The position numbers and the translations under genes were made by a program. A DNA stretch of 26,476 nucleotides. Origin: Flavobacteriales bacterium. GTDB lineage: Bacteria; Bacteroidota; Bacteroidia; Flavobacteriales; Flavobacteriaceae. Each line of letters starts with the position of its first letter. The stretch's first letter is position 1. Below are positions 1-7,125 of this stretch, one piece after another. Under the pieces are notes generated by a model. It was given only the letters and a program-made list of their open reading frames with translations, had not been told where the DNA came from and ran no database searches. Where the stretch lies: NCBI GenBank assembly GCA_027033875.1, contig JALVKK010000217.1, positions 1-26,476 of the forward strand, given 5' to 3'.

Positions 1-96
1 CAGAAATATCTTATTTTAATAAAAATCCTGCAATATTTATGTTCACAACAAAACATACCTTTCCCTGTATTTAACATATAAAAAAAGTTATTTATG

Positions 97-252
97 TTAA
101 ATCAACTTGTAATAGCGTTCCAAGGTTTCTGCTTGTTTGAATTTTACATTGGCATTACCGTCTCTGTTTTCTATGCCTACTATTTTATTGCCGATTGTAG
201 CTATTCCGGGTAAATAACCTGTATTTTTTGTAATTTTTTTGTGGATATAAGG
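97..252 (-). pseudogene. Possible 3' remnant of an unidentified gene
   Basis: On the minus strand a 51-codon frame stays open after a stop at 253-255 and ends at a TAA at 97-99. It has no ATG or GTG, and its first TTG lies only near the end (121-123). The translated composition looks like real protein (GYLPGIATIGNKIVGIENR, then an NANVKFKQAETLERYYK tail) rather than a random AT-rich frame. This suggests the C-terminal end of a gene whose 5' part was lost or shifted to another frame. I do not recognise the family. It could still be a chance open frame. Confidence 0.3.
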
Positions 253-280
253 CTAATTAATACCGACTAACAAAAAAAAG

Positions 281-308
281 AAAGGGCTGATAATTAAATC
301 AACCCTTT
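281..308 (-). terminator. Intrinsic terminator after the DUF3276 gene
   Basis: Bases 281-291 and 298-308 pair (AAAGGG/CCCTTT, one mismatch, then TGAT/ATCA) around a six-base AT loop. Read on the minus strand, the hairpin comes about 25 bases after the DUF3276 stop and is followed by a T-rich run (272-284), as expected for a Rho-independent terminator. Confidence 0.7.
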
Positions 309-333
309 AAAGTTATTGAGTTATTTTGGTTGT

Positions 334-738
334 TTAATCACTGATATCATCAAAATCGACATCGGTAAATTCACTGGTCGAAGGCTTATCATCCGGTTTT
401 TCTTCATTTTCTACGTTGATATTTTCCGTAGTTTCATCCGGTTTAAAGTCTTTTTGATGTCTTTCCGATATAACTTCTTCCCCTTTTTCATTGATAATGT
501 AGCCGGTTACTTCGTCCAGCAATTCTTTAAATCTACCAAAATCTTCTTTATAAAGATAGATTTTGTGTTTTTTGTAACTAAAAGTACCATCTTCATTAAT
601 GTTCTTTTTGCTTTCCGTGATAGTCAAGTAGTAATCACCTGCTTTGGTTTCTCTTACATCAAAGAAGTAAGTGCGTCGTCCTGCTCTAAATACTTTAGAG
701 AAGATTTCTTCCGGTTTGCGATATTCTTTTTCACTCAT
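334..738 (-). CDS. PUR family DNA/RNA-binding protein (DUF3276)
   Basis: This 134-residue protein matches the small Bacteroidota PUR-alpha-like family (DUF3276), thought to bind single-stranded nucleic acid. The recognisable part is residues 5-90: an EEIFSKVFRAGRRTYFFDVRE start, a DYYLTITESKK strand pair, then KHKIYLYKEDFGRFKELLDEV, which reads as a beta-sheet plus helix PUR repeat. The remaining 45 residues are acidic and low-complexity (many D, E, T, S) and probably disordered, which is usual in the family. There is no signal peptide, so it is cytoplasmic. The ATG at 738 fits a promoter box 33 bases further out (771-778). It is transcribed divergently from nusB and ends in a clear terminator, so it is a single-gene unit. 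The cellular role is not established. Confidence 0.88.
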   Translation of the reverse strand: MSEKEYRKPEEIFSKVFRAGRRTYFFDVRETKAGDYYLTITESKKNINEDGTFSYKKHKIYLYKEDFGRFKELLDEVTGYIINEKGEEVISERHQKDFKPDETTENINVENEEKPDDKPSTSEFTDVDFDDISD

Positions 739-770
739 ATTCCAACTATCTTTTATAAATTTTTATGCTA

Positions 771-800
771 CAAATCTAATAAAAAAATAATTGAAACAAA
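771..800 (-). promoter_or_regulatory. Bacteroidota-type promoter of the DUF3276 gene
   Basis: Minus-strand TAGATTTG (771-778) matches the -7 consensus TAnnTTTG. TTTG (797-800) lies 18 bases further out as the -33 element. Predicted transcription start is near 765, giving a leader of about 25 bases. Confidence 0.6.
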
Positions 801-809
801 AAATATTTT

Positions 810-843
810 TTTGGGATTTTTTTCAAATTAAAGATTAAATTTG
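810..843 (+). promoter_or_regulatory. Bacteroidota-type promoter of nusB
   Basis: TAAATTTG at 836-843 fits TAnnTTTG. TTTG at 810-813 lies 22 bases upstream, slightly long for a -33 element. Start of transcription near 849 would leave a leader of about 17 bases before the ATG at 866. It sits back to back with the DUF3276 promoter. Confidence 0.6.
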
Positions 844-865
844 CAAATCCTTTGAAAGATTTGGT

Positions 866-1813
866 ATGTTAAACAGGCGGAATATACGTTCAAAAGTGAT
901 GCAGTCAGCTTTTGCTATGCAACAATCGGGTTCTGATGATTTGCCCAATCAAGAAAAATTATTACTGCAAAGTTTTAAAAACATCTACAAATTGTATATT
1001 TTACTTTTGTTATTGTTGTCAGCTTTAAAACAAAAGGCTGAAAATGAAATTGAAATCGGTTTGAATAAAAATTTTCCGACGGAAGATGATTTGCACCCTA
1101 ACTATAAATTTGTTAATAACCGAATTTTTTCTTTGTTAGAAAATAACAGTTTTATCAATACCTATAAAGAGCAGTACAAATTGGATAAATGGGAAATGGA
1201 CAAAGAATTGGTCAATTATATTTGGCGAAAGATTAAAATTTCAAAATTGTATAAAGAGTATATGTCCGGATATGTAAATTCGTTTAGAGAAGATAAGGAA
1301 TTGATCTTGAATTTGTATAAAAATTATATTGCGCCGGAGCTGAAATTACACGAATCTTTTGAAGCGGATGATAGTCATTGGGCAGACGATATAGCTATAG
1401 CTAACACGTTGGTAATGAAAACGATAACAGCTTTGAAAGAAGCTGTTGATTTTGACGGATTGCCACCGCTTTTTAAGAACGAACAAGACAAGGAATATGC
1501 GATAGATTTGTTTAGAAAAGTGATTTTGAATGATATGGAATTGACCGGTTGGTTGCAAGGAAAAACACCGAATTGGGAATACGAAAGAATTTCTGAAATT
1601 GACAAATTGGTTATGAAAATGGCGATTGCCGAATTTTTGTATTTTCCGTCTATTCCGACCAATGTCAGCATCAATGAATATGTCGAAATAGCCAAAGAAT
1701 TTTCAACCCCGAAAAGCAATATTTTTATCAATGGTGTCTTGCACAATGTCGTAACCGATTTGAAAAAACAAAATAAATTGCAAAAAAATGCACGCGGTAG
1801 AATCAATTATTGA
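866..1813 (+). CDS. nusB: Transcription antitermination factor NusB
   Basis: NusB binds boxA RNA with S10 (NusE) in the antitermination complex that keeps RNA polymerase processive on rRNA operons. The 315-residue length is typical of Bacteroidota NusB, which carries a long insertion compared with the roughly 140-residue proteobacterial form. The N-terminus (MLNRRNIRSKVMQSAFAMQQ) is the RNA-binding start seen in this lineage. The C-terminal 110 residues hold the core NusB fold, with NWEYERISEIDKLVMKMAIAE, then a P-TNVSINEYVEIAKEFSTPKS stretch and INGVLHNV. It is cytoplasmic. The ATG is 16-17 bases from the predicted transcription start, and there is no Shine-Dalgarno. A lipoprotein gene of the DUF1573 family follows 175 bases later. 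Confidence 0.93.
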   Translation: MLNRRNIRSKVMQSAFAMQQSGSDDLPNQEKLLLQSFKNIYKLYILLLLLLSALKQKAENEIEIGLNKNFPTEDDLHPNYKFVNNRIFSLLENNSFINTYKEQYKLDKWEMDKELVNYIWRKIKISKLYKEYMSGYVNSFREDKELILNLYKNYIAPELKLHESFEADDSHWADDIAIANTLVMKTITALKEAVDFDGLPPLFKNEQDKEYAIDLFRKVILNDMELTGWLQGKTPNWEYERISEIDKLVMKMAIAEFLYFPSIPTNVSINEYVEIAKEFSTPKSNIFINGVLHNVVTDLKKQNKLQKNARGRINY

Positions 1814-1918
1814 GGTGTATAGAAGATATAATAGAGGAAAAGCTAAATTGAAAATATAAAATATACATTAAAAAATATTAAAATATTCTTTGAAAGAGAA
1901 TTTTCAATTCGTTTATCC

Positions 1919-1936
1919 CTTCGACGAAAGTCGAGG
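1919..1936. repeat. Short GAAA-loop hairpin
   Basis: Bases 1919-1925 pair with 1930-1936 (seven pairs including one G-T) around a GAAA tetraloop, in the gap between nusB and the DUF1573 gene. No T run follows, so it is not a classic terminator. It could be a REP-like palindrome or an RNA processing element. Confidence 0.4.
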
Positions 1937-1947
1937 TCTAACACGGT

Positions 1948-1973
1948 GATTAACCGGCATAACAGATTAACCG
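1948..1973. repeat. Direct repeat GATTAACCG x2
   Basis: GATTAACCG occurs at 1948-1956 and again at 1965-1973, 17 bases apart, ending 15 bases before the DUF1573 start codon. The spacing is neither an exact helical turn nor clearly repeat-like. It may be a regulatory half-site pair or chance. Confidence 0.35.
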
Positions 1974-1988
1974 ATAAAATTAAAACCA

Positions 1989-2516
1989 ATGAAAAAACTC
2001 GTTTTCTTAATTTTGTTAGCATCAATAGTATTGACCGCTTGCAACAACGACAATCCCGCTTCAAAAATTAAAGATGAAAATCTAAAAAAGACCCAACAAA
2101 AACTCTCGGAGATGAACAAATTTCCAAAGATGGATTTTGAAATCAGAGAAGTAGATTTCGGTACGCATAATGAGGGTGATATATTGGATACGGTTTTCAA
2201 ATTTACCAATACCGGTGAAGTACCCTTGGTTATTTCCAATGTAAAAACCAGTTGTGGGTGTACAACGCCTTATTGGCCCAAAAATCCGATCAAACCGGGA
2301 GAAACAGAAAAAATTAAAGTCAAATTCAATACCAATCACAAAACCGGTAATCAGGTCAAAACCATCACGATTCACGCAAATACCAAAAACTTGACCGAAC
2401 AAATTAAAATCAAAGCCTATATCAATCCGAAATCGAAAAAAGATAAAGAAAAAATGCAAAAGGTCAATAGAATCTTGAAGAAAAAGATTGATTTAAAGGA
2501 GCTTAACAAAAGATAG
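1989..2516 (+). CDS. DUF1573 domain lipoprotein
   Basis: The 175-residue protein starts with a lipoprotein signal peptide (MKKLVFLILLASIVLTAC), with the lipobox cysteine at residue 18, so it is probably anchored in the cell envelope. Residues about 50-145 form the DUF1573 domain, an Ig-like beta sandwich. Its hallmarks are an FGTHNEGDILDTVFKFTNTG start, the VKTSCGCTTPYWPK cysteine pair, and an I-PGE-E-IKVKFNT strand followed by KTITIHANT. The last 35 residues are very lysine-rich and probably helical. The domain is common near nusB in Bacteroidota, and its molecular role is unknown. A strong hairpin downstream (2567-2600) suggests transcription ends after this gene. Confidence 0.88.
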   Translation: MKKLVFLILLASIVLTACNNDNPASKIKDENLKKTQQKLSEMNKFPKMDFEIREVDFGTHNEGDILDTVFKFTNTGEVPLVISNVKTSCGCTTPYWPKNPIKPGETEKIKVKFNTNHKTGNQVKTITIHANTKNLTEQIKIKAYINPKSKKDKEKMQKVNRILKKKIDLKELNKR

Positions 2517-2566
2517 TTTTTAGATGTATTAAAGCATAATATCCGGATAGACTATTAACGAAAATT

Positions 2567-2600
2567 AATGATTTGTGATAGATTTTCTATCACAATCATT
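2567..2600 (+). terminator. Strong hairpin, likely terminator of DUF1573 gene
   Basis: AATGAT-T-TGTGATAG (2567-2581) pairs with CTATCACAATCATT (2587-2600) over 14 base pairs with one bulged T and a five-base loop. The T run at 2599-2602 is short. It begins 50 bases after the DUF1573 stop. A GTG at 2575 that would extend the next gene lies inside the stem, which argues for the ATG at 2623 as the true start. Confidence 0.6.
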
Positions 2601-2622
2601 TTACATATATATTATATATTGT

Positions 2623-3828
2623 ATGTTATCAAAAAGCCAATTTAAGATTGCCCTCTATTTTTTTTCAGCTGTTGCTTTATTGGGTTTAATTTTGCGTTTA
2701 TTATCGGTTGTACCGTTTCATATTATATATTCTAATCTACTGCATTCGCATTCACATACGGCTTTTTTGGGTTGGTTGCACGGTGCTTTTATCGCTTTGA
2801 TATCGTATATTTTTCTCAAAGATCAATTACGTACAAAACAGTTTAAACGGCTGTATGCTTTTACTGTGATTAATGTAGCGGGCATATACATTTCTTTTTT
2901 ATTGCAAGGCTACAAGTTTTTTTCCATTTTGTTTTTATCCTTGTTTTTGATTGCAACATATTGGTTTTTTGTATTTTTCTATAAAAACAAATCTGATGTC
3001 GAGTTGTATCCTGCAACCTATCGTTTTGTCAGAGCCGGTTTGTGGTTGCAATTATTATCGAGTATCAGTCCTTGGTCGTTGGGACCGATTATCAAATTTT
3101 TGGGTAAAAAATCCGTTTATTACAAATTCGATATCTTTTATTATTTGCATTTTCAGTACAACGGCTGGTTTTTGTTTGCAACAGTTGGCTTAACGCTGTA
3201 TTTGTTGGAAAGACGGCGCATTAGCTTGCCCGTATCAAAAGTTAACCGGCTTTATCGTTTGATGTTGGTAGCCGTTTTTTTCGGATATTTTTCAAATACA
3301 TTGTGGGCGAAACCCGCTATGATATGTTATATTTTTGCTCTAATCGGCGGGGGAGCCGAAATATTGGCTTTTTTTGTGCTACTACTGATTTTAAAACGAT
3401 ATTACAGATATTTGCAACTTACAATTTCAGACTTTTCTTTTCAAATATTAAGGCTCGTGTTGTGGACATTTATGATCAAAACCGTATTGCAATTTATGGG
3501 GTCTTTTCCTTATTACGCTGACTTAACCTATTCGATACGCGATTTTATAATCGGTTATTTGCACTTGATAATGTTAGGTATTTTTACACCTTTTTTGTTG
3601 GTATTAGCCGGAGAATTAGGTTTTATCAGCCTACGCAAAATTTATTTTAAGATATTTTATACCGGTTTTGTTATAACGGAAATCATTATTTTTGCACGAG
3701 CTGTATTGCAATGGTTTACAGTTGATTATCATATCGAAATTCTAAATTGGTCAGTATTTATTTTCACCTTGATATTATCGATGGGTATTTGGTTGATAAC
3801 TTTTTCAAAAAACGAGACAAATGTCTGA
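2623..3828 (+). CDS. Polytopic membrane protein, heme-copper-oxidase-I-like
   Basis: A 401-residue integral membrane protein with roughly ten to twelve hydrophobic helices. I chose the ATG at 2623 because the upstream GTG (2575) lies within a hairpin and would add a non-membrane tail. Three conserved-looking histidine clusters sit at helix ends or inside helices: HSHSH (41-45) followed by AFLGWLHG, YYLHFQYNGW (174-182), and GYLHLIMLG (311-319). This pattern resembles the heme-ligand helices of FixN/NorB/NnrS-type proteins, and similar Bacteroidota proteins are usually left as hypothetical. The heme link is an inference. The gene overlaps prmA by 8 bases, so the two are translationally coupled. 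No redox partner genes lie nearby. Function unproven. Confidence 0.75.
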   Translation: MLSKSQFKIALYFFSAVALLGLILRLLSVVPFHIIYSNLLHSHSHTAFLGWLHGAFIALISYIFLKDQLRTKQFKRLYAFTVINVAGIYISFLLQGYKFFSILFLSLFLIATYWFFVFFYKNKSDVELYPATYRFVRAGLWLQLLSSISPWSLGPIIKFLGKKSVYYKFDIFYYLHFQYNGWFLFATVGLTLYLLERRRISLPVSKVNRLYRLMLVAVFFGYFSNTLWAKPAMICYIFALIGGGAEILAFFVLLLILKRYYRYLQLTISDFSFQILRLVLWTFMIKTVLQFMGSFPYYADLTYSIRDFIIGYLHLIMLGIFTPFLLVLAGELGFISLRKIYFKIFYTGFVITEIIIFARAVLQWFTVDYHIEILNWSVFIFTLILSMGIWLITFSKNETNV

Positions 3829-4636
3829 TTACAAAGAATATAATTTTAAAATAAATCAATCCGAACAACGTGATATTTTTATTGCATTGTTGTCGCAAGC
3901 GGGCTTTGAGGGGTTTGTGGAAACAGCAGAAGGATTTTTGGCTTATACCGGACAGACATTGCAGATAGAAACAATTCTCAAACGGCTAAACATTCCTTAT
4001 TCATATACGCTTAGAACTGTAAAAAATGAGAATTGGAATAAGATTTGGGAACAGCAAATCAAAGCATTGGTTATTGACGAACAAATATATATCAGAACCT
4101 CATTTCATCCCGAAAAAAATTATCCTTATGTCGTTACCATCGACCCGAAAATGAGTTTCGGAACCGGACACCACGAAACGACTTATTTGATGATAAAGCA
4201 GATGATGACAATGGATTTTGATAAAAAAACCGTCATAGATATGGGAGCGGGGACAGGCGTTTTGTCCATATTGGCAGAATATTTTGGCGCTACCGAAATT
4301 TATGCCATTGATATAGATGAATGGGCTTATAACAATATGTTGGAAAATTTTGAAACAAATCAAAATAAGTATATAAAATCATATTTTGGCGGGGCTGAAA
4401 AATTGAAAGATTTGCCGGCAGTTGATATTATTTTGGCAAACATCAATTTGAATATTTTAGTCGATGATTTTTCTGCTTATGTACGGTCTTTGAAAGCATC
4501 CGGACAATTGTTGATGAGCGGTTTTTACAATGATGATATGCCCGTACTTGAAAATATGGCCAAACAAAATGGTATGATGTTTGTGAACAAGTTAGTTAAA
4601 AATAATTGGGCAAGCGTATTATTTGTTAAAAAATAA
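3821..4636 (+). CDS. prmA: Ribosomal protein L11 methyltransferase
   Basis: PrmA uses S-adenosylmethionine to trimethylate amino groups of ribosomal protein L11. The 271 residues are shorter than the roughly 293 of E. coli but normal for Bacteroidota. The N-terminal substrate-binding part (1-65) is followed by the linker motif NWNKIWE (71-77) and by MSFGTGHHETT (111-121), a PrmA hallmark. SAM motif I is DMGAGTG (140-146), the acidic motif II is AIDIDEWA, and the NPPY-like motif IV is DIILANINLNIL. It is cytoplasmic. The start overlaps the end of the membrane-protein gene by 8 bases. The next gene begins 165 bases downstream in an AT-rich gap. Confidence 0.94.
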   Translation: MSDYKEYNFKINQSEQRDIFIALLSQAGFEGFVETAEGFLAYTGQTLQIETILKRLNIPYSYTLRTVKNENWNKIWEQQIKALVIDEQIYIRTSFHPEKNYPYVVTIDPKMSFGTGHHETTYLMIKQMMTMDFDKKTVIDMGAGTGVLSILAEYFGATEIYAIDIDEWAYNNMLENFETNQNKYIKSYFGGAEKLKDLPAVDIILANINLNILVDDFSAYVRSLKASGQLLMSGFYNDDMPVLENMAKQNGMMFVNKLVKNNWASVLFVKK

Positions 4637-4801
4637 AACGAAAAAATGATAAATATCAAATCAAAATATTGTAAAATTGTTAAATAATAATTAATATTTT
4701 GTTTACAACTCAAGATAAAAGAGAAAAAAGGAAGTTTTTGATGGATTTGACTGCTAATTAAAAAAAAATATATACTTTTAGACTTTGAAAAATTTTGTCT
4801 T

Positions 4802-5071
4802 ATGATTGAGAAACATTTATCAAAAGAAAAATTTCAACACATTGAAACCAAATTGTATAAAATAGTGTTATTCAATGATGATGTACATACCTTTGACTTT
4901 GTGATTGATATGTTGATGCGCTACTGTGATCATTCGCTTAATCAAGCAGAACAATGTGCACTTATCACTCATTATAACGGCAAAAGTATCGTCAAAAAAG
5001 GCACTTATGATAAGATAAAACCCATAGCATTGGCACTATTGGAACAAGGTTTAAGTGTTGAAATCGAATAG
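4802..5071 (+). CDS. clpS: ATP-dependent Clp protease adaptor ClpS
   Basis: ClpS recognises N-degron substrates (bulky N-terminal residues) and hands them to the Clp AAA+ unfoldase. The 89-residue protein is a full ClpS core. YKIVLFNDDVHTFDFVIDML carries the NDD motif and the first helix of the binding pocket. It is followed by CDHSLNQAEQCALITHYNGKSIVKKG, the usual HxxG-type region in its Bacteroidota form, and a final PIALALLEQGLSVEIE strand. The LysM gene follows after 17 bases, suggesting co-transcription. A near-consensus promoter (TAGACTTTG, one base too long between TA and TTTG) lies just upstream of the start. Confidence 0.93.
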   Translation: MIEKHLSKEKFQHIETKLYKIVLFNDDVHTFDFVIDMLMRYCDHSLNQAEQCALITHYNGKSIVKKGTYDKIKPIALALLEQGLSVEIE

Positions 5072-5088
5072 TTTTAGAAAGATTTTTT

Positions 5089-7104
5089 ATGCTTAAATTA
5101 TCCAAACAATATATCCATTTGATTAAACCGGCTTTGCTATCTTTGTTTTTTTGGCTTTCATTGACTTTGAATGCCCAAAATTTTATTATTCACAAGGTAG
5201 AAAAAGGGCAAACTTTGCGTGATATTGCCAAAATATATCAAGTGGCACCATCAGATATTATCAGAGTAAATTCCGAATTGAGTGCAGGGATTAAATTAAC
5301 CACCGGACAAAAACTGTTGATTCCCAACAAATTAGTTAATGTTCAAAAAAAGGATACTATTGTTTTGGGTGAAAAAGCCATTGATTATAAATATCATACC
5401 GTTGGTGAAAACGAAACACTTTTTAGCTTATCAAAACAATACCATTCAAAGATAGAAGATATCGTAAAACTCAATCAAGTAGAAGGTTTTGATATTAAAT
5501 TGGGGCAGATTTTGATTATACCTATTTTTGCAGATAAAAACGCCCCGAAACAAATTGATACTTTAAAATATACTTATTATACGGTTCAGCCCAAACAAGG
5601 TAAATGGCGTGTCGCCTACAATCACGGTATCACCATTGACGAATTGGAACGTTTAAATCCTGAAATTCAAGGTGAAACTCTTAAAATAGGGCAAAAGTTG
5701 GTTGTTCCGAAATTTATTACCGATAAAGAACCTGTGCGCGATAATGTACATTTTTATTATCACGATGTACAGCCCAAAGAAACTTTGTACAGCTTATCAA
5801 AACAATATCAGGTCAGTATAGAAACCATCAAGTCGGCCAATCCCGATATTTTGGCTGATGGTTTAAAATACGGACAAACCATTAAAATCCCAAAACAAAC
5901 TGCCGGTAATCAAGTGGAAAATACCGATGATTTTGATAAAAAAATAGATGAGTTGACAAAAAATATTCACAAAAATGATAATATAAATAACGAATATACT
6001 TATTCAAAACCGTTGAAAATCAACCTTTTGGATAGTATGCGATTAGACAAAGATTATCGTTTGGCCATTTTATTACCATTTAAGTTGAAAAACATCGATT
6101 CGGAAGATGAAAATTATTGTCAAGATTTGATAGGCAATAAAATTTTAAATTATTACAGCGGTATTAAATTTGCCATTGATTCGTTAAAACAGTTGGGTTT
6201 AAAAGTGCATTATGATGTTTTTGATACGCAAGCATCCCCTTATGTTACCGGTAAAATATTGGAAGTTACCGATTTGTCTGATTATGATTTTGTAATAGGT
6301 CCAGTTAAAAAAGATAATGTTGAAAAAGTTGCCCGTTTTTTGGAATACGATAATACACCTATTGTCGTACACAATTATCGGGGCAAAAACAAGTATCGCA
6401 ATCTGATCGTAACGACTTCAAAAGCCGGTGATATGAAAAATCACGTTTTGCATTATATCAAAGAAAATATTGCCGGAAAAACTCTAAATATTATTTATGA
6501 ACCCCGAAAAAAAGTTTTGGTCGATACATTGGCGGCACAATTAGGCGTATCCCTAGTCAAAATTGCAGGCAAAAAAACCAGAAAAGGTTATTCCATCTAT
6601 GCAGATGATATAAAAAAAGCTATCGATAAAACCAAACAAAATTACGTAATTTTATTATCTGACGACGATTCTTTTACTTTTACGGTCTTATCGACTTTGA
6701 ATGCCATCAATTATAACCATAATATCACTTTATTTACACTCGACGACAAAAAATTGTATGAAAATGCCGGCAATGACCGGATGAACATTTTCTTATCAAA
6801 CCTGAATTATCATTTTCCTTCAAAAATGCAACGGATAATCGATTCCGGTTTTGCCGGTTCATATAAAGCCCGTTACAAAACATTACCTGATTTTGTAACG
6901 GTTAACGGTTTTGATACCACTTTTGATTTGTTGGTAAGAGCGGCAAATGCCGACAATTTGTTTGAAGGTTTGCAAAAAATAGGTCGTACCGAACAAACTT
7001 CCAAAGTCTATTTGTATCGACATTCCCCCGACAGCGGATTTGAAAATCAAGGAAGTATAATCTTAAAAATCAATCCGAATTTAGAACTGCAAAAGGTTGA
7101 ATAA
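5089..7104 (+). CDS. Exported LysM and periplasmic-binding-fold protein
   Basis: A 671-residue exported protein. Residues 1-30 are a signal peptide ending LTLNAQ. Four LysM modules follow, at about 33-79, 100-147, 161-209 and 222-271, each starting with a Y/H-x-V strand and ending in an IP(K) turn. The third is divergent (QGKWRVAYNHGITIDELERLNP). After a charged linker (275-325), residues 328-665 read as a type I periplasmic-binding fold like ABC-transporter amino-acid receptors, starting YRLAILLPFKLK and including YYSGIKFAIDSLKQLG. LysM modules bind peptidoglycan GlcNAc chains, so the protein probably tethers a sensor or scaffold domain to the wall. This architecture is common in Bacteroidota. 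The ligand is unknown, and no permease genes lie nearby. Confidence 0.88.
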   Translation: MLKLSKQYIHLIKPALLSLFFWLSLTLNAQNFIIHKVEKGQTLRDIAKIYQVAPSDIIRVNSELSAGIKLTTGQKLLIPNKLVNVQKKDTIVLGEKAIDYKYHTVGENETLFSLSKQYHSKIEDIVKLNQVEGFDIKLGQILIIPIFADKNAPKQIDTLKYTYYTVQPKQGKWRVAYNHGITIDELERLNPEIQGETLKIGQKLVVPKFITDKEPVRDNVHFYYHDVQPKETLYSLSKQYQVSIETIKSANPDILADGLKYGQTIKIPKQTAGNQVENTDDFDKKIDELTKNIHKNDNINNEYTYSKPLKINLLDSMRLDKDYRLAILLPFKLKNIDSEDENYCQDLIGNKILNYYSGIKFAIDSLKQLGLKVHYDVFDTQASPYVTGKILEVTDLSDYDFVIGPVKKDNVEKVARFLEYDNTPIVVHNYRGKNKYRNLIVTTSKAGDMKNHVLHYIKENIAGKTLNIIYEPRKKVLVDTLAAQLGVSLVKIAGKKTRKGYSIYADDIKKAIDKTKQNYVILLSDDDSFTFTVLSTLNAINYNHNITLFTLDDKKLYENAGNDRMNIFLSNLNYHFPSKMQRIIDSGFAGSYKARYKTLPDFVTVNGFDTTFDLLVRAANADNLFEGLQKIGRTEQTSKVYLYRHSPDSGFENQGSIILKINPNLELQKVE

Positions 7105-7125
7105 ATATTAATTATCGATAGATTG

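Larger units (their letters stand above)
1..333. other. Mostly non-coding left edge
   Basis: AT-rich stretch of about 330 bases without an intact gene. It holds the start-less coding remnant at 97-252 (minus) and the DUF3276 terminator hairpin at 281-308. It also holds an inverted repeat TTAACATA (71-78) / TATGTTAA (93-100), which includes the remnant's stop codon and may be a weak hairpin. Nothing recognisable is seen in bases 1-70. Confidence 0.6.

Noticed and set aside
239..247. TGTGGATAT as a DnaA box
   Set aside because: One mismatch, isolated, and inside a possible coding remnant.
316..831. 171-residue plus-strand frame
   Set aside because: It is a phenylalanine-rich shadow of the DUF3276 gene and its promoter region.
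2575..2622. GTG-initiated 16-residue extension of the membrane protein
   Set aside because: The GTG lies in the stem of a strong hairpin, and the added residues do not fit the membrane topology. ATG at 2623 is better.
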